This document shows positions 1 through 6,748 of a stretch of 6,818 nt of DNA, one piece after another. Source of the stretch: Flavobacteriaceae bacterium (GTDB lineage: Bacteria > Bacteroidota > Bacteroidia > Flavobacteriales > Flavobacteriaceae); assembly GCA_947443815.1 (NCBI GenBank), contig CANEXR010000158.1:1-6818 (forward strand), written 5' to 3'. The first letter of the stretch is position 1. Each line of letters opens with the position of its first letter. A program made the translations under genes and the position numbers. The notes beneath the pieces were generated by a model that had not been told where the DNA came from, ran no database searches, and saw only the letters and a program-made list of their open reading frames with translations.

Positions 1-143
1 AAGAAAAAATAATTTTTCTTTGCCTTTTTAGCTTGTAATTTATTTAGAAATCGTTTTTCATGCTTATTTTCAATTTCTTGAAAATCCCATTGGTTTTCTA
101 AGTTTTCGAATAATTCACTTAGTTTGTCATTTTCCTTTTTCAT
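1..143 (-). CDS. Partial small protein downstream of the ECF sigma factor, candidate anti-sigma/regulatory partner (3' end missing)
   Basis: The gene starts with ATG at 143-141 on the minus strand, overlapping the TGA stop of the sigma-factor gene (142-140) in an ATGA junction. The pair is therefore very likely co-transcribed and translationally coupled. Only 47 codons are present before the window edge. The visible part is highly charged and probably helical: it begins MKKENDKLSELFENLENQWD, continues with HEKRFLNKL near residues 28-36, and then a Lys-rich stretch (KKAKK) leading into aromatic residues (YFF) at the cut. A basic patch followed by hydrophobic residues would suit the cytoplasmic tail of a single-pass membrane protein. 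Small proteins with a HExRF..KL-like segment commonly follow ECF sigma genes in flavobacteria and are usually annotated as hypothetical. The anti-sigma role is inferred from position only, because no zinc-binding anti-sigma motif is visible in this fragment. Confidence 0.75.
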   Translation of the reverse strand, partial: MKKENDKLSELFENLENQWDFQEIENKHEKRFLNKLQAKKAKKNYFF

Positions 144-694
144 AATTCCTCTAATTTTTTTCTTAAACTTTCTCTAGCTCGGCTTAATGTTGTTCTACAA
201 TTAGCAGAACTGATGCTCAGAATTTCACTAATTTCTTCTTGATCGTATCCCTCGATAAAAAATAAAGTCAAAATCATTCTGTAATTGTCTTTTAAAGATA
301 AAATAGTATCTAAAACCTGCTTTATTTTTAAATCATTAAAATCTTTATGCTCCGAAATAGTTGTTTCTGTGTCAACAACCTTATAAAGTGTTTTTTCAAT
401 TTCTTCAAACTGAAAAGGATTGTTTTTTTTATAAAAATCAATACTGTAATTTATAATAATTCGTTTTAACCAAGCTCCAAATGCAACTTCCTGTTTGTAA
501 TCTTGGATTTTTGTAAACGCTTTCAAAAAACCTTCTTGCATTACATCTTCTGCAAAATGGGCATCTTTAACAATACGTAAGGCAACATTGTACATGGCTT
601 TGCAATAGCGATTGTACACTTCAAATTGTGCTTTCGGATTGTTTTGCTTACAAAGCAATATTAATTCTTCAATATTTTGGTTGGTTAAATTCAA
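140..694 (-). CDS. RNA polymerase sigma factor, ECF (sigma-70) family
   Basis: This 184-residue protein has the two-domain layout of ECF sigma factors, which bind core RNA polymerase and direct it to a small set of promoters. Region 2 spans about residues 24-92, with the helix ending AEDVMQEGFLKAF (48-60), Trp75 and the basic segment after it that contacts the -10 element. A linker of about 35 residues lacks region 3. Region 4 spans about 127-182, with the helix-turn-helix around YDQEEISEIL (150-159) and RTTLSRARESLRKK (167-180). Length is normal for the family. The start is a TTG at 694-692: the in-frame upstream stretch reaches a stop at 742-740 without an ATG, and the first internal Met (residue 34) lies inside region 2. 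The next gene overlaps its stop and may encode its regulator. The signal it responds to cannot be read from sequence, and I see no convincing promoter upstream. Confidence 0.93.
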   Translation of the reverse strand: MNLTNQNIEELILLCKQNNPKAQFEVYNRYCKAMYNVALRIVKDAHFAEDVMQEGFLKAFTKIQDYKQEVAFGAWLKRIIINYSIDFYKKNNPFQFEEIEKTLYKVVDTETTISEHKDFNDLKIKQVLDTILSLKDNYRMILTLFFIEGYDQEEISEILSISSANCRTTLSRARESLRKKLEEL

Positions 695-843
695 ATAGCT
701 GATATGGTTTATAATAGAGACTGTACTTTTTTTGGATTGTTACACTTTTATCAAAAGGGGTTCATTTATAATATAAATAGTTTTTATTAGAGGTATAAAA
801 TTATGAAGTTAAAAAGGGAATTACATTAGTTTTGGCATAAAGA

Positions 844-872
844 TTGTCTCTTTTATAGGTTAGGTAAATTTA
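844..872 (+). promoter_or_regulatory. Candidate distal promoter for lon (TTG-N18-TAAATTTA)
   Basis: TTG at 844-846 is followed after 18 bases by TAAATTTA (865-872). This is one mismatch from the flavobacterial -7 element TAnnTTTG, at a spacing near that known for the -33/-7 pair. It would give a leader of about 90 bases for lon. In DNA this AT-rich a 7/8 match can arise by chance, so this is only a candidate. Confidence 0.22.
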
Positions 873-915
873 GTACATTATATATTAATTTTTTTTTATT
901 AGTGGTATGATAACC

Positions 916-923
916 TATATTTG
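916..923 (+). promoter_or_regulatory. Likely -7 promoter element of lon
   Basis: TATATTTG is an exact match to the Bacteroidota -7 consensus TAnnTTTG, and it is followed by C as is common. It would start transcription near 929-931 and leave a leader of about 40 bases before the lon ATG. No TTG sits at the expected -33 position, which is instead covered by a run of nine T (889-897). Confidence 0.5.
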
Positions 924-969
924 CTATTCGAATTTGAATTTTTAATGACAAAAAGACTTAAATAAATCC

Positions 970-3420
970 ATGTCAAATCATAAAATACTTACTATTGACA
1001 ATCTGTCACTTCAAGAATTTGATTCTGAAGCTGAATTAATTCCGTTATTGACACCTGAAGATGAAGAAGAAATGAATAACGAAGAATTGCCTGATTCTTT
1101 GTCTATTTTGCCACTTCGTAATATGGTTTTATTTCCAGGAGTTGTTATTCCTATTACAGCTGGCAGAGACAAATCAATAAAATTAATTAACGATGCCAAT
1201 GCAGCTGGCAAAAATATTGGGGTTGTTGCCCAAAAAAATGAAGAAGATGAGGATCCTTCTATTCATCAGATTCATAAAATAGGTACGGTTGCCCGAATTC
1301 TTAGAGTTTTAAAAATGCCAGATGGTAATGTTACCGTTATTCTTCAAGGAAAAAAACGTTTTGAAATTGCAGATGTTGTTTCAGAAGACCCTTATATTAC
1401 TGTAAAAGTAAAAGAAGTTGCAGAAAAGAGACCAAAGAAAAATGACACAGAGTTTAATGCCATAATTGATTCTTTAAAAGAATTGGCTATTAAAATTATT
1501 CAGGAAAGTCCAAATCTTCCGTCTGAAGCTACATTTGCCATAAAAAACATCGAGAGTAAGTCCTTTTTGGTCAATTTTGTATCCTCTAACATGAATTTAT
1601 CTGTTAAAGAGAAACAAGATTTATTAATTATAAACGGGTTAAAAGAGCGGGCACTTGAAACGCTCCGATTTATGAACATTGAGTTGCAAAAATTGGAATT
1701 GAAAAATGACATCCAATCCAAAGTTCGTTTTGACTTAGACCAACAACAAAGAGAGTATTTTCTTCATCAGCAAATGAAAACCATTCAAGAAGAATTGGGT
1801 GGCGTTTCGCAAGAAGAAGAAATGGACGAAATGAGTGTCAAAGCCAAAACCAAAAAATGGGATGAAAAAACCAAAAAACATTTCGAAAAGGAATTGGCTA
1901 AGTTGCGTAGAATGAATCCACAAGCTCCTGATTTTGGTATACAAAGAAATTATCTAGAACTGTTTTTAGATTTGCCTTGGAGCGAATATTCCAAAGATAA
2001 TTTTGATTTAAAAAGAGCCCAAAAAATATTAGATAGAGATCATTTTGGACTTGAAGAGGTTAAAAAGCGAATGATTGAACATCTAGCAGTTTTGAAGTTA
2101 AGAAATGATATGAAGTCGCCTATTATTTGTTTGACAGGACCTCCGGGAGTTGGAAAAACGTCTATTGGTAGATCAGTGGCAGAAGCTTTGGGTAGAAAAT
2201 ATGTTCGAATTTCTCTTGGTGGTTTACGCGATGAAGCTGAAATTCGAGGGCACAGAAAAACGTATATTGGCGCAATGCCTGGACGAATTATTCAAAGTTT
2301 GAAAAAAGCAGGTACGTCAAATCCAGTTTTTGTTTTGGATGAAATAGATAAATTGTCAAATAGTCATAGTGGAGATCCTTCTTCGGCTTTATTGGAAGTT
2401 TTGGACCCAGAACAAAACAATTCTTTCTATGATAATTTCCTTGAAATGGGTTATGATTTGTCAAAAGTAATGTTTATTGCCACATCCAATACTATGTCGG
2501 CAATACAGCCCGCGCTTATTGATCGTATGGAAGTTATAAAAATGTCGGGTTATACGATTGAAGAAAAAGTAGAAATCGCTCGCCAACATTTGTTTCCAAG
2601 GCAATTAAAAGAGCATGGACTAACTAGTAAGGATTTAACTATTGGAAAAAAACAATTAGAAAAAATAGTTGAAGGATATACTCGTGAATCTGGGGTTCGT
2701 AATTTAGAAACTAAAATTGCACAAGTAATTCGTAATGCAGCAAAATCAGTTGCTATGGAAGAAGCATATAATAAAAAAGTCACAGACGAAGATATCATTA
2801 AAGTATTAGGTGTCCCAAGATTAGAAAGAGATAAATACGAGAGTAATGATGTAGCTGGTGTCGTGACAGGATTGGCTTGGACTAGTGTAGGAGGTGATAT
2901 TCTTTTTATTGAGTCGTTGTTGTCACCAGGAAAAGGAACTATGTCAATCACAGGAAATTTAGGTACTGTAATGAAAGAATCGGCTACGATAGCTTTAGAA
3001 TATATCAAGGCCAACACTGATTTATTAGGATTAAATTCGGAATTGTTGTCTAAATATAACATTCATTTGCATGTACCCGAAGGCGCAACACCAAAGGACG
3101 GTCCAAGTGCAGGAATTGCCATGTTGACTTCGTTAGTTTCTTTATTTACACAAAAAAGAGTTAAGAAAAATCTAGCCATGACGGGCGAAATTACTTTGCG
3201 AGGAAAAGTTTTACCAGTAGGAGGCATCAAAGAAAAGATTTTGGCGGCCAAAAGAGCCAACATCAAAGAAATTATTTTATGCCAAGAAAACAAGAGCGAT
3301 ATTGACGAAATCAAACCTGAATACCTCGAAGGACTTACTTTTCATTATGTAAAAGAAATGAATGAGGTTTTGAAAATTGCTTTGACTACGCAGAAAGTTA
3401 AAAATGCGAAAGAATTGTAG
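970..3420 (+). CDS. lon: ATP-dependent protease La (Lon)
   Basis: Cytoplasmic AAA+ serine protease that unfolds and degrades misfolded and selected regulatory proteins. At 816 residues it is full length (E. coli Lon has 784). An acidic N-terminal extension (about 1-42) precedes the Lon substrate-binding domain, which opens with LSILPLRNMVLFPG (44-57) and runs to about residue 240, followed by a predicted coiled-coil region rich in Gln, Glu and Lys. The ATPase shows Walker A GPPGVGKT (390-397, Lys396), Walker B VFVLDEID (453-460, Glu458), sensor 1 Asn507, an arginine finger candidate Arg519 and sensor 2 Arg577 in ESGVR. The protease domain has the catalytic Ser713 in PKDGPSAG and Lys756 in GGIKEK, 43 residues apart as in E. 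coli (Ser679/Lys722). ATG 970 is the first start and gives a sensible N terminus. lon has its own promoter region and terminator, so it is probably monocistronic. No defect is visible. Confidence 0.99.
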   Translation: MSNHKILTIDNLSLQEFDSEAELIPLLTPEDEEEMNNEELPDSLSILPLRNMVLFPGVVIPITAGRDKSIKLINDANAAGKNIGVVAQKNEEDEDPSIHQIHKIGTVARILRVLKMPDGNVTVILQGKKRFEIADVVSEDPYITVKVKEVAEKRPKKNDTEFNAIIDSLKELAIKIIQESPNLPSEATFAIKNIESKSFLVNFVSSNMNLSVKEKQDLLIINGLKERALETLRFMNIELQKLELKNDIQSKVRFDLDQQQREYFLHQQMKTIQEELGGVSQEEEMDEMSVKAKTKKWDEKTKKHFEKELAKLRRMNPQAPDFGIQRNYLELFLDLPWSEYSKDNFDLKRAQKILDRDHFGLEEVKKRMIEHLAVLKLRNDMKSPIICLTGPPGVGKTSIGRSVAEALGRKYVRISLGGLRDEAEIRGHRKTYIGAMPGRIIQSLKKAGTSNPVFVLDEIDKLSNSHSGDPSSALLEVLDPEQNNSFYDNFLEMGYDLSKVMFIATSNTMSAIQPALIDRMEVIKMSGYTIEEKVEIARQHLFPRQLKEHGLTSKDLTIGKKQLEKIVEGYTRESGVRNLETKIAQVIRNAAKSVAMEEAYNKKVTDEDIIKVLGVPRLERDKYESNDVAGVVTGLAWTSVGGDILFIESLLSPGKGTMSITGNLGTVMKESATIALEYIKANTDLLGLNSELLSKYNIHLHVPEGATPKDGPSAGIAMLTSLVSLFTQKRVKKNLAMTGEITLRGKVLPVGGIKEKILAAKRANIKEIILCQENKSDIDEIKPEYLEGLTFHYVKEMNEVLKIALTTQKVKNAKEL

Positions 3421-3441
3421 CAAATAAAACTCCAATTATAA

Positions 3442-3497
3442 AAATTCCAAATCCCTAGCTTTTGATTAAAAGAATTGGGATTTGGAATTTGTTTTTT
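3442..3497 (+). terminator. Rho-independent terminator of lon
   Basis: A perfect 14-bp inverted repeat pairs 3442-3455 with 3477-3490. Its loop can fold a second small stem (CTTTT 3459-3463 with AAAAG 3468-3472). After one G comes a run of six T (3492-3497). It begins 21 bases after the lon stop. The minus-strand side lacks an equally good T run, so it probably works in one direction only. Confidence 0.9.
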
Positions 3498-3526
3498 GAA
3501 TTATGTATTTTTTGTTTTTATAATTT

Positions 3527-3534
3527 TATCTTCG
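3527..3534 (+). promoter_or_regulatory. Candidate -7 promoter element for porQ
   Basis: TATCTTCG matches the flavobacterial -7 element TAnnTTTG with one C for T change, a frequent variant, and is followed by C. It lies between the lon terminator and porQ and would place the transcript start near 3540, about 30 bases before the ATG. No TTG is found at ideal -33 spacing (nearest TTGs at 3512-3514 and 3496-3498), which lowers confidence. Confidence 0.42.
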
Positions 3535-3570
3535 CAATTGCGTTTTCCTTACATAAATAGCTATTAAAGC

Positions 3571-4593
3571 ATGTTTAAAAAAATTTTTCTTTTTTCTTTA
3601 ATTCTGTTTTTTACTGTTTCATACAGTCAAATAGGAGGGAAGTATACCTATCAGTTTCTGAACTTGGTTACTTCGCCAAGGCAAGCCGCTTTAGGAGGAA
3701 AGACCATAACCATTTATGATGATGATGTCAATCAGGTGCATTTTAATCCTGCAACGATCAATCCAGATATGGACAATCATTTAGCTTTGAATTATGGGAG
3801 CTATTTTAAAGAAGTCACTTATGGAACCGCTTCTTATGCTTATACTTATGATCGACATCTACAAACGTTTCAAGCTGGAGTTAATTATGTCAATTATGGT
3901 AATTTTGATGGGTATGATGAAAATGGACAGCCAACATCTTCATTTTCAGGAAGTGAAATAGCATTGTCTTTTGGTTATGCGTATACTATTCCTAATACTA
4001 CAATTCATATTGGGGCAAATGCTAAATTAATTTCTTCTACTTTAGAAAGTTATCATTCTCTTGGAGGAGCTGCTGATATTGGTGTTTTGTTTATCGATGA
4101 GCGGAATGATGTCAATTGGGGATTAGTAATCCGAAATATAGGAACACAATTTACGACCTATTCAGAAATAAAAGAGAAACTTCCTATGGAGATTATTTTA
4201 GGTGTTTCGCAGGAATTAGAACACGTTCCTATTCGTTGGCATTTGTCGTTAGAAAATTTGCAACAATGGAATATTGCTTTTTCTAACCCAGTAAGAGCGC
4301 AATCATCTCTTGATGGAAGTGGCAGTTCAGAGAAAGTTTCTTTTTTTAACAATGCGTTACGCCATGTAATTTTTGGCGCAGAACTTTTTCCAAAAAAAGC
4401 ATTTAATTTGAGAATCGGATATAATTTTCGTCGAGCTGAAGAATTACGTATTTTAGACCAACGAAATTTCTCGGGTATCTCTTTAGGTTTTGGATTAAAA
4501 CTGAACAAATTAAAATTTAATTATTCCTATTCAAGATATACTTTGGCTGGAAATACGAGTTTGTTTGGATTAACAATTAATTTTCAAGAGTAA
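3571..4593 (+). CDS. porQ: Type IX secretion system protein PorQ
   Basis: Outer-membrane beta-barrel protein of the type IX secretion system (T9SS), the Bacteroidota machine that exports adhesins, enzymes and gliding proteins. In Porphyromonas gingivalis PorQ belongs to the PorU-PorV-PorQ-PorZ attachment complex at the cell surface, where it anchors PorZ. The 340-residue product starts with a signal peptide (Lys3-Lys4, hydrophobic core 5-16, probable cleavage after SYS at 17-19). Next comes the family hallmark GGKYTYQFLNLVTSPRQAAL (22-41), then a conserved HFNPATINP. Alternating aromatic/polar strands continue through the protein. The C-terminal part carries RHVIFGAELFP, the NLRIGYNFRRAEELRILDQR stretch and a last strand ending in FGLTINFQE. 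Recognition rests on remembered similarity to flavobacterial PorQ sequences. The ATG at 3571 directly precedes the signal peptide. cmk follows after 44 bases with no terminator, so the two may be co-transcribed, a neighbourhood I recall from other Bacteroidota. Confidence 0.93.
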   Translation: MFKKIFLFSLILFFTVSYSQIGGKYTYQFLNLVTSPRQAALGGKTITIYDDDVNQVHFNPATINPDMDNHLALNYGSYFKEVTYGTASYAYTYDRHLQTFQAGVNYVNYGNFDGYDENGQPTSSFSGSEIALSFGYAYTIPNTTIHIGANAKLISSTLESYHSLGGAADIGVLFIDERNDVNWGLVIRNIGTQFTTYSEIKEKLPMEIILGVSQELEHVPIRWHLSLENLQQWNIAFSNPVRAQSSLDGSGSSEKVSFFNNALRHVIFGAELFPKKAFNLRIGYNFRRAEELRILDQRNFSGISLGFGLKLNKLKFNYSYSRYTLAGNTSLFGLTINFQE

Positions 4594-4637
4594 TTCCAGT
4601 ACTACTATCATATTTAAAAATTTATAAATAGCCCGTT

Positions 4638-5333
4638 TTGAGTAAAAAAATCACCATAGCCATAGATGGATTTTCATCCACAGGAAAAAGCACTTTAGCC
4701 AAACAATTAGCCAAACAATTGGGCTATATTTATGTTGATACTGGAGCAATGTATCGTGCGGTAGCATTGTATGCTATGAAAAATGGATGTATTTCACTTC
4801 ATCATTTTGATAAAGAAAAGTTGATTAATAGTCTGCCATTGATTCAGTTAGAGTTTGTATTTAATGCTGCATTAGGATTCGCAGAAATGTATCTAAATGG
4901 TACAAATGTAGAAGAGGAAATTCGAACTATTGAAGTCTCTAATTTTGTGAGTAAAGTAGCAGAAGTTTCTGAAGTGCGTGCCAAATTAGTAGAGCAGCAA
5001 CAAGAAATGGGTAAAAATAAAGGAATAGTTATGGATGGTAGAGATATTGGTACCGTAGTTTTTCCAGATGCAGCACTCAAAATATTCATGACTGCAGGTG
5101 CTGAGACAAGAGCACAAAGACGTTTTGATGAGCTTCAACAAAAAGGAGACTCTGTAACTTATGAAGAGGTTTTAAAAAATGTAGAAGAGCGGGATTACAT
5201 TGATACACACCGAGAAGATTCTCCATTAGTTATGGCAAATGATGCTATAGAAATTGATAATTCTTATTTGAATCGGCAGGAACAATTTGATGTGGTTTTA
5301 GAATTGGTAAATGAGGTTCTTAAAACAGCCTAA
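4638..5333 (+). CDS. cmk: (d)CMP kinase (cytidylate kinase)
   Basis: Cytoplasmic nucleoside monophosphate kinase that transfers phosphate from ATP to CMP or dCMP, making CDP/dCDP in pyrimidine synthesis and salvage. The 231-residue length fits the family. The P-loop is GFSSTGKST (11-19, Lys17), the version usual in Bacteroidota in place of GPSGSGKST. It is followed by DTGAMYRAV (34-42), the MDGRDIGTVVFPDA segment (132-145), the lid-region arginines near AQRRFDELQQKG, and RDYIDTHREDSPL (185-197) with Arg192, which corresponds to the CMP-binding DxxR region. The start must be TTG at 4638: the two codons before it are CCC and GTT, and the one before those is a TAG stop (4629-4631), so no ATG is available. 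The N terminus that results (SKKITIAIDG) aligns well with the family. porQ lies upstream and a nucleoside transporter downstream on the same strand. Confidence 0.97.
   Translation: MSKKITIAIDGFSSTGKSTLAKQLAKQLGYIYVDTGAMYRAVALYAMKNGCISLHHFDKEKLINSLPLIQLEFVFNAALGFAEMYLNGTNVEEEIRTIEVSNFVSKVAEVSEVRAKLVEQQQEMGKNKGIVMDGRDIGTVVFPDAALKIFMTAGAETRAQRRFDELQQKGDSVTYEEVLKNVEERDYIDTHREDSPLVMANDAIEIDNSYLNRQEQFDVVLELVNEVLKTA
4695..4720 (+). repeat. Period-12 tandem repeat inside cmk
   Basis: The 12-base unit TTAGCCAAACAA occurs twice in tandem and continues two bases into a third copy, giving 26 bases of exact periodicity. It encodes LAKQ-LAKQ-L in the helix just after the P-loop. It is in frame and compatible with a normal helix, so it is probably a small neutral duplication or chance. 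Confidence 0.8.
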
Positions 5334-5337
5334 ATAG

Positions 5338-5367
5338 TTGTAGATTTATTTTTTAATAGTAGTTTTA
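5338..5367 (+). promoter_or_regulatory. Candidate promoter for the nucleoside transporter (TTG-N19-TAGTTTTA)
   Basis: TTG at 5338-5340 is followed after 19 bases by TAGTTTTA (5360-5367), one mismatch from the flavobacterial -7 element TAnnTTTG and at the preferred -33/-7 spacing. Transcription would start near 5372, about 29 bases before the ATG. It could supplement read-through from porQ-cmk. Chance matches are possible in this AT-rich gap. Confidence 0.35.
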
Positions 5368-5400
5368 CGACTTCATTTATTCTATAAAAATCGTTACAGT

Positions 5401-6663
5401 ATGAGTATAAAGTTTAGGCTTACAATTATGAACTTTCTCCAATTTTTTGTTTGGGGAATATGGTTGATCTCATTAGGAGGATATATGGGACAAGTTTTTG
5501 GTCCATTAGAAGGTGGAAGTATTGGTTTGTCTATCGGAAGAACTTATGGTTCTATGGGTTGGGCTAGTTTATTTATGCCGGCATTATTAGGAATACTTGC
5601 GGACAAGCATTTTAGTGCGCAAAAAGTTTTGGGAATTTCTCATATTATTGCGGGAATTGTGATTTTTTTTGCTACAAAAGCAGCTAATTCTACTGAAATG
5701 TATTGGATTATTTTTACAACAAGCTGTTTTTATATGCCAACCATAGCGCTTAATAATTCGGTTAGTTATGCTTTGTTAAATAAATTTAGTTACGATATTC
5801 AGAAAACGTTTACTCCTATTCGGGTTTGGGGTACAGTAGGTTTTATTTTGGCAATGTGGGCCACCGATTTAACAGATTGGAAATCGACTACATCTCAATT
5901 TGTATTTGCATCTGTAGCAATGATAATTACTGGTTTGTATTGTTTTTCTTTGCCTGATGTACCAGCAGAAAACAAGAACAACAACCAATCTTTATCTAGC
6001 AAGTTTGGATTAGATAGTTTCGTGCTTTTTAAACAGAAAAAATTAGCTGTATTTTTTATTTTCGCAATGTTTTTGGGGGCAGCCTTACAAATTACAAATA
6101 TGTTTGGGGATACTTTTATTAGAGATTTTGGTTCTAATCCTGAATATCAAGGTACATTTGGAGTAGAGCATTCTGTATTTATCATTTCATTATCACAAAT
6201 TTCCGAAATGCTTTTTATTTTGGCAATTCCATTTTTTCTAAATAGGTTTGGAATTAAACATGTAATGGCATTTAGTATGATTGCTTGGGTATTGCGCTTT
6301 GGTTTATTTGGAATTGGAAATCCCGGTTCAGGAGTTATTTTCTTGATTTTATCGATGATTGCATATGGAATGGCATTTGATTTCTTTAATATTTCAGGAT
6401 CTTTATTTGTTGAAAAAGAAACAGATAGTAAAATGCGGTCTAGTGCTCAAGGCTTATTTATGTTAATGACTAATGGAATTGGCGCTATCATAGGAGGTGA
6501 ATTTGCTGGAAGGACAGTAAGTTATTTTACAATTGATAATAAAGTGCAATGGACGAGTGTTTGGTTTTCATTTGCGGGATATGCATTTGTAATTTTGATA
6601 TTGTTTACTGTTATATTTAAGTATAAGCACAATCCTGATGAACTGGAAAGTATTAATCATTAG
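5401..6663 (+). CDS. nupG: Nucleoside:H+ symporter, NupG/XapB family (MFS)
   Basis: Inner-membrane transporter of 420 residues with about 12 hydrophobic segments in two halves separated by a polar loop (about 186-212). Its sequence follows E. coli NupG closely from memory: FLQFFVWGIWL (12-22), FMPALLGILADK (58-69), TPIRVWGTVGF (138-148), LQITNMFGDTF (229-239), SQISEMLFIL (265-274), FDFFNISGSLFVEKE (326-340) and a C-terminal FKYKHNPDE. Residues I recall as lining the uridine site of E. coli NupG (Arg136, Thr140, Phe143, Gln225, Asn228, Gln261, Glu264, Phe322, Asp323) correspond to Arg141, Thr145, Phe148, Gln230, Asn233, Gln266, Glu269, Phe326 and Asp327. This supports nucleoside/H+ symport; exact substrate range (NupG-like or XapB-like) is not decidable. 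The ATG at 5401 matches the NupG N terminus. The gene lies 67 bases after cmk, which would act on the phosphorylated products of imported cytidine nucleosides, and ends at an intrinsic terminator. Confidence 0.92.
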   Translation: MSIKFRLTIMNFLQFFVWGIWLISLGGYMGQVFGPLEGGSIGLSIGRTYGSMGWASLFMPALLGILADKHFSAQKVLGISHIIAGIVIFFATKAANSTEMYWIIFTTSCFYMPTIALNNSVSYALLNKFSYDIQKTFTPIRVWGTVGFILAMWATDLTDWKSTTSQFVFASVAMIITGLYCFSLPDVPAENKNNNQSLSSKFGLDSFVLFKQKKLAVFFIFAMFLGAALQITNMFGDTFIRDFGSNPEYQGTFGVEHSVFIISLSQISEMLFILAIPFFLNRFGIKHVMAFSMIAWVLRFGLFGIGNPGSGVIFLILSMIAYGMAFDFFNISGSLFVEKETDSKMRSSAQGLFMLMTNGIGAIIGGEFAGRTVSYFTIDNKVQWTSVWFSFAGYAFVILILFTVIFKYKHNPDELESINH

Positions 6664-6686
6664 TGTATAAACGATTTGCGATATTG

Positions 6687-6718
6687 AAACCCGATACTTA
6701 GTAGTAATCGGGTTTTTT
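6687..6718 (+). terminator. Rho-independent terminator after the nucleoside transporter
   Basis: AAACCCGA (6687-6694) pairs with TCGGGTTT (6708-6715). The stem continues as TACT (6695-6698) with AGTA (6703-6706) around a four-base loop, leaving A6707 as a single bulge. The T run spans 6713-6718. It starts 23 bases after the stop codon and probably ends the porQ-cmk-transporter transcription unit. Confidence 0.88.
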
Positions 6719-6748
6719 ATTTCGTAAAATGCAGCTAAGTTGTTGAAT

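Noticed and set aside
745..757. Palindrome CTTTT-ATC-AAAAG upstream of the sigma gene, considered as an operator
   Set aside because: Short, AT-rich and single-copy in the gap, with no identifiable promoter for the sigma gene to relate it to; expected by chance.
945..965. Six-codon ORF (MTKRLK) between the lon promoter and the lon ATG
   Set aside because: Too short to judge. It has no attenuator-like codon bias or alternative hairpins around it, and such ORFs arise easily in AT-rich leaders.
2550..3062. 170-codon open frame on the minus strand inside lon
   Set aside because: It lies fully antisense to the conserved sensor-2 and protease regions of lon. Its Ser/Leu/Pro-rich composition is typical of a shadow frame, and no domain is recognisable.
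4158..4508. 116-codon open frame on the minus strand inside porQ
   Set aside because: It is antisense to well-conserved porQ sequence and shows no recognisable motif.
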